This document shows positions 43,987 through 51,035 of a DNA stretch of 64,000 nt, piece by piece. This DNA comes from Actinomadura sp. J1-007 (GTDB lineage: Bacteria; Actinomycetota; Actinomycetes; Streptosporangiales; Streptosporangiaceae), in the NCBI RefSeq assembly GCF_009793335.1, contig NZ_WING01000001.1, positions 5,332,001-5,396,000 of the forward strand, read 5' to 3'. Numbering within the stretch: the stretch's first letter is position 1; every line of letters starts with the position of its first letter. The position numbers were made by a program, and so were the translations under genes. The notes beneath the pieces were generated by a model. That model was not told where the DNA came from. It saw only the letters and a list, made by a program, of their open reading frames with translations, and searched no databases.

Positions 43987-44410
43987 GGTGGTGGAGGCCC
44001 TCGCGGAGTCCGACGAGGGCCGCTTCGGTGCGGTTGCCGACGTCGAGCTTGCCGAAGATCGCGTGGGCGTGGTTGCGGACCGTCCGCTCGGAGATGTGGA
44101 GGCTGCGGGCGATGCCGCGGTTGGTCATGCCGCTGGCGATCAGGGCCAGGATGCGCTGCTCCTTGGCGGTCAGGCGCCGCAGGACGGTCGCGCCGGCGGC
44201 GGGGGGTGGCCGCGCGTTCTCGCCGTCCTGCTCGCAGGCGCCCGAGACGGCGGCGCGCGAGCGCCGCAGGGTGTCGAGCAGGATCCGCTGCTCGTTCATG
44301 ATCTGCTCCGCGTGCTCGATCGCGCGGTCGAGGCGTGCCAGGGACCTCTCGTGGGCGGGGCAGCAGACCGGGGACGGTTCCGCGCGCTCGCCGACCGCGG
44401 GGGCGGCCAT
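43982..44410 (-). CDS. Short LuxR/NarL-type regulator
   Basis: 142 residues. The C-terminal ~65 residues are a GerE/LuxR helix-turn-helix (LTAKEQRILALIASGMTNRG, then SLHISERTVRNHAHAIFGKL). The N-terminal ~75 residues lack a receiver Asp and look like a helical/coiled-coil segment (RSLARLDRAIEHAEQIMNEQ). It lies 17 bp downstream of the HisF-like gene, probably in the same transcript, and may be a cluster-situated regulator together with the divergent SARP. Confidence 0.82.
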   Translation of the reverse strand: MAAPAVGERAEPSPVCCPAHERSLARLDRAIEHAEQIMNEQRILLDTLRRSRAAVSGACEQDGENARPPPAAGATVLRRLTAKEQRILALIASGMTNRGIARSLHISERTVRNHAHAIFGKLDVGNRTEAALVGLREGLHHP

Positions 44411-44427
44411 GTCCTCTCCCGCCCGGA

Positions 44428-45204
44428 TCAGTGGCCGGGACGGCTCTCGCGGATGTAGCGATCGGCCTCGCCGACGGAGTGGCTCCCGTCGTGCAGCATC
44501 TTCTGGGTGATCACATAGCTGGCGCCGGCCCGCATGCCGTCCAGCAGGTGCGGCAGCGTCCCGCAGCCGCCGGACGCGACGACGGGCACGGGGACGGCCC
44601 CGGCCATCGCGCGGACCAGCGCGAGGTCGTACCCCTTCCCGGTGCCCTCCTGGTCGAGGCTGTTGGGCAGGATCCGGCTCGCGCCGAGGTCGGTGAGCAT
44701 GCGCGCCCACATCACCGCGTCCAGCGGCGTGTCGGTCTCGCCGCCCTCGATGGCGACCTCCCAGCGGTCCTCGCCGGAGCGCCGGACGTTCATCACGCCC
44801 AGCACCCGGTCGCCGCCGAACCGCTCCGCCGCCGTGTGCAGGATCGACGGCCGTTCGACGGAGGTCGTGCTGATGCCCACCGCGTCCACCCCGAGGGCGA
44901 ACAGCGAGCCGATGTCGTCGAACGACCGCGCGACCCCGTTCGCCACGGAGACCCACAGGTCGACGCCGGAGTCCCTGGCGCGCCCGACGACCGCCAGGCT
45001 GGCGGCGCTGCGCTCCCAGGGCTCCTGGACGTCGACGAACACCCGTCCGGCGCCCTGCTGCTCGTACATCTGGATGAGCTCCACGGGGTCGGACGGGTCG
45101 AGCAGGCCCGGAATGGCCGACGGCTCCAGGGTGCGCCCCTGCGCGATGTCGATCGTGGGGACGACGGGGGAGTCGTGGCGGGTGCGGTCGCTGGTGGCGG
45201 GCAT
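44428..45204 (-). CDS. HisF-like (beta-alpha)8 protein with lost catalytic residues
   Basis: 258 residues clearly homologous to imidazole glycerol phosphate synthase HisF (VPTIDIAQGR; DPSDPVELIQMYEQQGAGRV; ASGGCGTLPHLLDGM; LDQEGTGKGYDL). Compared with Thermotoga HisF: Asp11 is kept (D19), but Lys19 is Glu27, catalytic Asp130 is Asn139 (GVMNVRR for VAIDAKR), and the phosphate-binding GGG(I) loop is ANGV. The C-terminal phosphate loop ASGG and Asp176 equivalent (D184) remain. It is thus unlikely to be housekeeping HisF; no HisH, HisA or HisI lies nearby. Position between LuxR and SARP genes suggests a repurposed enzyme of specialised metabolism. ATG at 45204. Confidence 0.8.
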   Translation of the reverse strand: MPATSDRTRHDSPVVPTIDIAQGRTLEPSAIPGLLDPSDPVELIQMYEQQGAGRVFVDVQEPWERSAASLAVVGRARDSGVDLWVSVANGVARSFDDIGSLFALGVDAVGISTTSVERPSILHTAAERFGGDRVLGVMNVRRSGEDRWEVAIEGGETDTPLDAVMWARMLTDLGASRILPNSLDQEGTGKGYDLALVRAMAGAVPVPVVASGGCGTLPHLLDGMRAGASYVITQKMLHDGSHSVGEADRYIRESRPGH

Positions 45205-45528
45205 GCGGTCCTCCGGTTGCGAGAGGTCGGGGTTCGTCCATGGGGACCCGTCGGGTCTCCGCAGCGGACCCGGTGGCCGGGCGCTGCCTGCCGCTCCCTC
45301 TTCCCCCGGTTCTGACGCCGCGCTTGCACGGCGCTGACATCTCCCCACGCGCGCCGCTTTCCCGGATTCTCCGGCGGGCGTGAATGCGGCCGATGAGACC
45401 GAAACCGGGATATCGGCTGCCCGGGCCGTCCATTTTCTGGACGTTTCCATTCGCGTGTTACGATCACCCGTGCCGGGTAGGTGAGTGGTCATCACCCCCC
45501 ACCCGAATACCGCGGGAATCCTGCGCCG
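45205..45528. other. Divergent promoter region of the biosynthetic locus
   Basis: 324 bp without a gene between the HisF-like and SARP genes. It is less GC-rich around 45410-45475 than the coding sequence. TACGAT at 45459-45464 is a plausible rightward -10 box with only a weak -35. Short inverted repeats GACCC-GTC-GGGTC (45245-45257) and GGGTC/GACCC (45253-45272) lie in the leftward leader. I could not identify SARP heptamer repeats with confidence. Confidence 0.5.
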
Positions 45529-46311
45529 ATGCTCGACATTCGCCTACTGGGGCCGTTGCGCGTGCGCTCCAGCGGTGCCGAGAACGCCGTCGAAGGGCCG
45601 AAGAAGCGCAGCCTCGTCGCCGCACTGCTCATTTACAGGAACCGGATCGTCTCCGCCGAGGAGCTGATCCGCCAAGCCTGGCCGTACGACGCCCCGCCCC
45701 GGGTGGAGAACGCCCTCCAGGCGCACATCTCCAGGATACGCGCCGATATCCGGCGGTGGCGCGAGGGGGAAATCGTCACCCTCACCACGCGCTATCCCGG
45801 CTATATTCTGGAAGTGCCGGAACGGTGCGTCGACGCCAGCCGCTTCCGCCGCAAGTGCGCGCGGGCGCACGCGGTGAAGAAGATCGATCCCGAGCAGGCC
45901 GCCAGGCTGTACCGTTCGGCGCTCGACCTGTGGCGCGGGCCCGCCTTGCAGGACGTGCCGAACGGGCCCGTCCGCGACGCCGAGGCGGCCCAGCTGACGC
46001 GCGAGCGGCTCGTCGCGACGACGCGCATGGTCGAGGTCCACCTCGAACTGGGACGGCACCTGGAGGTCATCCCCGGCCTGGAAAGGCTGGTCGCCGAGCA
46101 CCCGCTGGAGGAGCGCCCGTACGCCCAGCTCATGGTCGCGCTGGCGCGGGCCGGGCGCGTCAGCGACGCGCTGGAGGTCTATTCGCGAGCGCGCCTACGG
46201 CTGGCCGAAGGCGCCGGCCTGTCGCCGTCCCCCGCCCTGGAAAGACGCATGCACATCATTCTGCGCGGCGACGGGGACACCGCGGAGGAGGACGGGAGCG
46301 GGAGCGCCTGA
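45529..46311 (+). CDS. SARP-family transcriptional activator
   Basis: 260 residues, the size of a minimal AfsR/DnrI/RedD-type activator. The N-terminal OmpR-like winged helix reads MLDIRLLGPLRVRSSGAENA, KKRSLVAALLIYRNRIVSAE and ENALQAHISRIRADIRRWRE; the bacterial transcriptional activation domain follows (VDASRFRRKCARAHAVKKID; VEVHLELGRHLEVIPGLERL). I take the ATG at 45529 since homology starts there; an in-frame GTG at 45481 would add 16 residues. SARPs almost always control antibiotic-type gene clusters, which supports calling 43982-54148 a biosynthetic locus. Confidence 0.9.
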   Translation: MLDIRLLGPLRVRSSGAENAVEGPKKRSLVAALLIYRNRIVSAEELIRQAWPYDAPPRVENALQAHISRIRADIRRWREGEIVTLTTRYPGYILEVPERCVDASRFRRKCARAHAVKKIDPEQAARLYRSALDLWRGPALQDVPNGPVRDAEAAQLTRERLVATTRMVEVHLELGRHLEVIPGLERLVAEHPLEERPYAQLMVALARAGRVSDALEVYSRARLRLAEGAGLSPSPALERRMHIILRGDGDTAEEDGSGSA

Positions 46312-46322
46312 CGTCCCCTGCC

Positions 46323-47576
46323 TCACTGCCCGGCCAGCAGAGAACGGAGACGCGCGCTGTCCGGTGAGATTCGGCGCGCGACCTCCACCGCGGAAAGGAG
46401 AGCCGATTCCTGACTCGTCACTCCGTTGGTGTGATTGCCCGCGAAATAGAGCCCGCCCGCTCCTTGGGCGGATTCCAGCCGGCGGCGTGCCCTGACCGTC
46501 GCGGGAGTGATGAGGAAATGCTGGAAGTCGGCGCGGTGCAGCAGCCGCCGCGGAAGCCTGTCGCGCTTGACGATCTGGCTCTTGAAGACGTCCACGCCGT
46601 GAACGGGGCCGAGCCAGTCGGACGTCTCGCACGACACGCCGTCGGTCACCAGGTTGCTGGACGCCCAGTGCGCCGGATCCGGCGGCATGTAGAGCGGATC
46701 GAGGTGGAGCGCGTAGGCCGCCCTGACGGGCCGGAACGAGGCCATCGCCGCGCGCAGGTCGCCGGTGCCCGCCAGCGGCGCGAGGAGGTCGCCCGCCGCC
46801 GGCGGCGGAACGGCCAGGACCAGGCGGTCGACCGTGTGCCGTTCGCCCGCCGCGTCGGCCAGTTCGAACCGTTCGCCGGCGCGGCGCGCCTCCCTCAACG
46901 CCGCGCCGGTCTTGATCCGCGCCCTCGGCGACCCGGCCGCGAGCGCCCACGCCGAGCTTTCGAGGCCGGACGCCAACTGCTGCCAGCGGGCCTCGCCCGA
47001 CGCGGCGACGTAGAAGTGGGTCGCGACGCGCGCCGACAGTTCCTTGACCTGCTCGATGTCGCAGCAGAACAGCGAGGCGGGCCGGGCGTACAGCAGGTCG
47101 CGCTTGAGGTCGTCCGGCACCGGCAGCGGCTCGACCAGGTCGGCGAGCGGGACGTCCCAGTCGTCTCCCGACTCGTACCGGTCGAGGGCGTGTTCGAGGA
47201 AGCAGCCGAGCGCTTCCCAGGCCGGTCCGAGGACGGTGCTGCGCGGATGCTCGGTCGGGCCGTCGGCGGGAGTGACCAGGAACGGCTCGACCGCGCCGGA
47301 ACGGCGTACCGACAGCGACGCCGGGATCGGCCTGATCTGCTCGCCGGGGTAGCCGAGAAGCTCCAGGAGCCTGCGGTGGAGCGGAAAGACGTCGGCGGAG
47401 ATGTCCTGCGAGCCGAGCTCGATCGACACCTGTTTCCCGTTGAGCCAGATCGGGACGGAACGCGCGTGCCCGCCGATCCGGTCGCGGGATTCGAGAACGA
47501 CGCACTCGTGGTCGTCTTCCAGCAGCCAGGCGACCGCCAGACCGGCGATCCCGGCTCCCGCGATCCCAATTCTCAC
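46323..47576 (-). CDS. FAD-dependent amine oxidase-like oxidoreductase
   Basis: 417-residue flavoprotein. Dinucleotide motif GIAGAGIAGLAVAWLL at 4-19, then VVLESRDRIGGHARSV (FAD ribose and pyrophosphate binding). The C-terminal FAD motif is GLYFAGNHTNGVTSQESALL. The size and layout match the NAD(P)-binding amino_oxidase family (amine oxidases, desaturases, protoporphyrinogen oxidase). It likely oxidises a C-N or C-C bond in the pathway. Convergent with the SARP gene and divergent from the first helical paralogue, with a 198-bp AT-richer promoter region between them. Confidence 0.84.
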   Translation of the reverse strand: MRIGIAGAGIAGLAVAWLLEDDHECVVLESRDRIGGHARSVPIWLNGKQVSIELGSQDISADVFPLHRRLLELLGYPGEQIRPIPASLSVRRSGAVEPFLVTPADGPTEHPRSTVLGPAWEALGCFLEHALDRYESGDDWDVPLADLVEPLPVPDDLKRDLLYARPASLFCCDIEQVKELSARVATHFYVAASGEARWQQLASGLESSAWALAAGSPRARIKTGAALREARRAGERFELADAAGERHTVDRLVLAVPPPAAGDLLAPLAGTGDLRAAMASFRPVRAAYALHLDPLYMPPDPAHWASSNLVTDGVSCETSDWLGPVHGVDVFKSQIVKRDRLPRRLLHRADFQHFLITPATVRARRRLESAQGAGGLYFAGNHTNGVTSQESALLSAVEVARRISPDSARLRSLLAGQ

Positions 47577-47719
47577 GAGGCGGCCTTTCGAATGTTTTCG
47601 TGCGTGAATTAGCGGCGCGTTCGCAGTGCCTATATGTGCGCAAGTTTACGTCTCGGATGTTGCGCGCCGCATAGTAGATTCGTCCTGTGTCATTTTTCCC
47701 AGCTAGCCCGCCGCGCCCA

Positions 47720-47774
47720 CGGGTAGTGGCGGAGAAGGCAGAGAGGTAGAGAAGGCGGAGAAAAGGAGCGGGAG
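47720..47774 (+). promoter_or_regulatory. Purine-rich leader with multiple Shine-Dalgarno-like motifs
   Basis: About 50 bases immediately before the ATG at 47775 are almost all purine and contain GGAGAAGG, AGAGAGG, AGAAGGCGGAG and AAAAGGAG, several potential ribosome sites in a row. Other leaders in the window carry one. Confidence 0.6.
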
Positions 47775-48443
47775 ATGTCTGCGGCGCGCGATCTGGTGGA
47801 CGAGATGGCTCGTGCCCGCGCTCGCGCTCCGGTCCCCAATCCGTTGCTGGACCTGGCGCGGGAGGGACGCGTCACGACCGCGCACCTGCTGCGCCTGACG
47901 CGGGTCGAGCGGATGTACCACGATGCCGAACTCGCGGCGTACGGAACGCTGCTGGCCCGTTTTCCCCGTCCCGATGCCGCCGCTCTCTTCATCGACGTCG
48001 CGGGAGTCGTTCAGGAGGCCCGGCTGAGGCTCGATTCCGTGATCCGCGGCCTGGGAGGCGACCCCGACGAAGAGAGCGGCGCTTTCTCACTGCCGGGATT
48101 CGGTGTCGCCGAGCACGGATTCTGCGGTTACGTCTCCTGGCTCGCGTTGAACGGCAGCCAGGCCGCCGCGGCGCTCGCCCTCTACTCCGGTGAGGACGGC
48201 GTCTACTACGGAGGCTCCGCCGCGCTGGTGGAGCAACTGCGCAAGCGGGACGCGGCGGTTCCCGGCGAGTTCCTCGACTACTACGCGGGCACGCCTTCCG
48301 AGCGGCAGAACGACCACGCGCTCCGGGTGGCGCAGCAAGGACTGGACCGGGGCGACTCTCCCGCCGCGGCGCTGGAGGCGGCGCGGCTGTGCGACGACTA
48401 CATGGCGCTGCTCTGGCAGGCGGCGGCCGGCGCGCCGCGCTGA
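47775..48443 (+). CDS. Helical TenA/heme-oxygenase-like paralogue 1
   Basis: 222-residue, mostly alpha-helical soluble protein. It aligns along its length with the products at 49596 and 50306: shared features are NxLLxLAxxxR, LxxLxxxE...AELxxYGTL, FxG(Y/L)xSWxAL, VPxEFxxYY and QxGxxRGDxPxxALxxAR. The pattern (helical bundle, Glu45/His49/Glu52 on one helix, NDH near 187) resembles the TenA/PqqC/heme-oxygenase-like superfamily, which includes diiron oxidases; the full iron-ligand set is not evident. Unknown function. First gene of a rightward operon of the biosynthetic locus. Confidence 0.75.
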   Translation: MSAARDLVDEMARARARAPVPNPLLDLAREGRVTTAHLLRLTRVERMYHDAELAAYGTLLARFPRPDAAALFIDVAGVVQEARLRLDSVIRGLGGDPDEESGAFSLPGFGVAEHGFCGYVSWLALNGSQAAAALALYSGEDGVYYGGSAALVEQLRKRDAAVPGEFLDYYAGTPSERQNDHALRVAQQGLDRGDSPAAALEAARLCDDYMALLWQAAAGAPR

Positions 48444-48489
48444 ACGGCCCGCGCCCCGGCACCCCGACAACGCAGGAGATGGCACGGAC

Positions 48490-49458
48490 ATGCGGATGAT
48501 CCGTTTCGAACGGCCCGGTTCCCCCCTCGACGTGCTGGAATGCGTCCAGGCGCCGGACCCCGAGCCGCCGCCGGGCCGGGTGCGCGTCCGGATCAGCGCC
48601 CGCCCGGTCAACCCGTCCGACCTGCTCTACGTGCGCGGACGCTACGGCCGCCCGCCGCCCTCGCCCTCGCCGGTGGGCTTCGAGGCCGCCGGTGTCGTGG
48701 ACGCGTGCGGCGCCGGAGCCGGACCGGCGCCGGGCACGCGGGTGGCGCTCGACGCCGCCGGCACCTGGCAGGACCTGGTCGTCGCCGACCCCGCCGACCT
48801 CACCGTGCTGCCGGACGACATCGGCGACGACGACGCCTGCCAGATGTCGATCAACCCGCCGACGGCGCTCCTGCTCGTCCGCCTGGCCGGCCTCCGCACG
48901 GGGCAGTGGCTGGTGCAGAACGCGGGCGCGTCGGCCGTCGCGCGGATGGTGACCCGGCTGGCCGTCCGCGCCGGAGCGCGCTGCGTCAGCATCGTGCGCA
49001 GCGGCCGGCACTCCGCCGCGCTCCGCGAGCTCGGGGCGACCGTCATCGACGCCTCGTCCGAGCCGGTCGGCGACCGCTGCGCGGACCTCACCGCGGGCAG
49101 GGGCGCCGCCGTGGCGTTCGACGCGGTCGGCGGGCAGGCCAGCGACCAGGCGGTCCGCTGCCTCGCCGACGGCGGACGGCTGGTCGTCTACGGCCTGATG
49201 TCGGGGCAGCCGGCCACCGTGCGCACGGAGGACCTCATCTTCCGGTCCGTCGGCGTCGAGGGCTTCTGGCTGCCCGAACGCCTGCGGACCCTCGACCGGG
49301 ACGAACGCGCCGGCCTCGCCGCCGCCGTCGTGGACGGCCTGCGGACGGGCGTCCTGAGGTCGGAGGTCGAGGCCCGGTATCCGCTCGCCGGGTTCGCCGA
49401 CGCGGTGCGCCACGCCGCCGCGCCCGGCCGCACCGGCAAGATCCTCCTCACCCCCTGA
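48490..49458 (+). CDS. MDR-family enoyl-thioester reductase/quinone oxidoreductase-like
   Basis: 322-residue zinc-independent medium-chain dehydrogenase/reductase. The N-terminal GroES-like domain has ARPVNPSDLLYVRGRYG and SPVGFEAAGVV. MSINPPTALLLVRLAGLRTG and VQNAGASAVARMVTRLAVRA match 2-enoyl thioester reductases (MECR/Etr1) rather than alcohol dehydrogenases; no structural-zinc Cys cluster is present. It would reduce an alpha,beta-unsaturated thioester or related substrate with NADPH. It lies 46 bp after paralogue 1 and 137 bp before paralogue 2 on the same strand. Confidence 0.84.
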   Translation: MRMIRFERPGSPLDVLECVQAPDPEPPPGRVRVRISARPVNPSDLLYVRGRYGRPPPSPSPVGFEAAGVVDACGAGAGPAPGTRVALDAAGTWQDLVVADPADLTVLPDDIGDDDACQMSINPPTALLLVRLAGLRTGQWLVQNAGASAVARMVTRLAVRAGARCVSIVRSGRHSAALRELGATVIDASSEPVGDRCADLTAGRGAAVAFDAVGGQASDQAVRCLADGGRLVVYGLMSGQPATVRTEDLIFRSVGVEGFWLPERLRTLDRDERAGLAAAVVDGLRTGVLRSEVEARYPLAGFADAVRHAAAPGRTGKILLTP

Positions 49459-49595
49459 TCCGCACGCGCCCTTTCCCGTGACGCGCGGAAGAACTGTACT
49501 AGGACGAAAATACCAGGTACCGATTGTCCGGACGGGTAGTAAGAGGGCGCACGACGTACCGGAAAAGGCGGCGGTGACTACGCCTCGGAAAGGGG

Positions 49596-50309
49596 ATGGA
49601 TGTGAACTCCGCAGAGAGAAACGTGGAATCTTTGACCGGCAAACTGGTCGAGCTGCGCCGCAGAAACCCGATTCCCAATCTCTTTCTCGAACGCGTGAAA
49701 TCGGACCGCTTCGGCCGTGAGGATCTGCGCGCCCTCATACGCGGCGAGATCCGGACCGCCGAGGCGGAGATGACCGTCTACGCGCTCGGCACGGCCCTGC
49801 ACCGGCACGAGGTCTTCCAGGACCTCAACACCATGGCGGTGGACGCCCGTTCGCACCTGTCCTCGATACGGCCGCTGGTCGGCATCGACGACGAGAGCGC
49901 GGAGAACGGCGCGGTGGGCCCCGACGGTTTCGCCTGCCCGGGTTTCCTGAGCTGGGCCGTCCTGCATTGCAACCGGGCGGAGCTCGGCCTGGTCATGTAC
50001 GCCGACCTGGAGAGCTACGGCGGCGGCAGCCGTGAGATCGCCGACGCCATGCAGGTGGCCTCGACCGAGGTCCCCGAGCAGATCGTCCGGTACTACGCGG
50101 ACGGGGTGCCCGACGGCCTTTCCAGCAAGGTCCTCGGTCTCGTGCAGGAAGGCATCGACAGGGGCGACGACGTGTCCCGCGCCGTACGGCTGGCCCGCGT
50201 CATGGAGGAATGCGTGGGGCGGTACTGGCAGGCCGCCGTCGCACCCGAACGGAACGCGCCCGAACGGAACGCGCCCGAAGGAAACGCAAGCGAAGGGGAT
50301 CCGCGATGA
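49596..50309 (+). CDS. Helical TenA/heme-oxygenase-like paralogue 2
   Basis: 237 residues, homologous to the products at 47775 and 50306 (NPIPNLFLERV; CPGFLSWAVLHCNRAELGLV; VPEQIVRYYADG; VQEGIDRGDDVSRAVRLARV). The helix with Glu51 and Glu58 keeps both acidic residues but has Ala55 where the other two have His. The C-terminus is extended by four 5-residue repeats (APERN-like) encoded by a 15-bp tandem repeat. ATG at 49596 has AAAGGGG upstream; stop overlaps the next paralogue (ATGA). Function unknown; possibly a non-catalytic partner of a heteromer. Confidence 0.75.
   Translation: MDVNSAERNVESLTGKLVELRRRNPIPNLFLERVKSDRFGREDLRALIRGEIRTAEAEMTVYALGTALHRHEVFQDLNTMAVDARSHLSSIRPLVGIDDESAENGAVGPDGFACPGFLSWAVLHCNRAELGLVMYADLESYGGGSREIADAMQVASTEVPEQIVRYYADGVPDGLSSKVLGLVQEGIDRGDDVSRAVRLARVMEECVGRYWQAAVAPERNAPERNAPEGNASEGDPR
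50241..50300 (+). repeat. 15-bp tandem repeat, four units
   Basis: Four 15-bp units (50241, 50256, 50271, 50286), e.g. GCGCCCGAACGGAAC, degenerating toward the 3' end, coding the tail APERN-APERN-APEGN-ASEGD of paralogue 2. In-frame unit length means copy changes would not break the gene. Confidence 0.8.
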
Positions 50310-50983
50310 CGTCCGCGTCCTATAAGCCGGGCCCGCACACCGCGACGCTCGTGGACGAACTGGCCCGGCTCCGCGCCGGCGAACCCGTTGGCAACGCGCT
50401 GCTCGACCTGGCGCGCGCGGGACGGCTGGAGGTCGAACATCTGCGCCGGCTGGTCGGCGTCGAACTCCAGTGCCACATCGCGGAACTGACCGCGTACGGG
50501 ACTCTCATCGGGCGCTTTCCGCACCGTCCGGCGGCGGGCCTCTTCCTGGACGTCGGCCGCCTGGTCTACGACGCCCACCCGAAACTCCGCGCCTGCGCTT
50601 TCGCGCTGGACATTCCGGAGGAACGGTTCTACAGGTGGCCGACCGGCCCGGCCGCGCACGCCTTTCCCGGACTGATCTCCTGGACGGCCCTGCACGGGTC
50701 CCTGGCGGACGCGGCGTTCGGCCTGTACGCCGACCTGACGGCCTACTTCCCCGGCTGCTCCGAACTGCTCACGCAGGTCGGAGCGCTCGACCTGAAAGTG
50801 CCGGAGGAGTTCGCCGCCTACTACGAAGGCGGCGAATCCGAAGAGATGAACGACAACACCCTGGACGTCGTCGAGCACGGCATCGTCCACGGCGACGACC
50901 CGGCGAGGGCCCTGGCGTCCGCACGGACGGTGGACGAGCACATCGGCAGGTTCTGGGCCGCCGCCGCGGGCAGCGACGGCTGA
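50306..50983 (+). CDS. Helical TenA/heme-oxygenase-like paralogue 3
   Basis: 225 residues, closest by eye to paralogue 1: NALLDLARAGRLEVEHLRRL, VELQCHIAELTAYGTLIGRF and PGLISWTALHGSLADAAFGL. Glu53, His57 and Glu60 match Glu45/His49/Glu52 of paralogue 1. The segment equivalent to the third ligand helix reads EMNDNTLDVVEHGIVHGDDP, without the DxxxH expected of heme-oxygenase-like diiron enzymes. Overlaps paralogue 2 by 4 bp and precedes the adenylation-reductase gene by 52 bp. Confidence 0.75.
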   Translation: MTSASYKPGPHTATLVDELARLRAGEPVGNALLDLARAGRLEVEHLRRLVGVELQCHIAELTAYGTLIGRFPHRPAAGLFLDVGRLVYDAHPKLRACAFALDIPEERFYRWPTGPAAHAFPGLISWTALHGSLADAAFGLYADLTAYFPGCSELLTQVGALDLKVPEEFAAYYEGGESEEMNDNTLDVVEHGIVHGDDPARALASARTVDEHIGRFWAAAAGSDG

Positions 50984-51035
50984 CGCACCCCCCGGCGGCG
51001 ACGCCACGTACCTCGGCACAGGAGAGGAAGGGACG

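Noticed and set aside
44428..45204. Annotating the gene as histidine-biosynthesis hisF
   Set aside because: Key catalytic residues are replaced and no other his gene is adjacent.
47775..50983. Calling the three paralogues diiron N-oxygenases
   Set aside because: The iron-ligand set of heme-oxygenase-like diiron oxidases is not complete in any of them by eye, so only superfamily resemblance is claimed.
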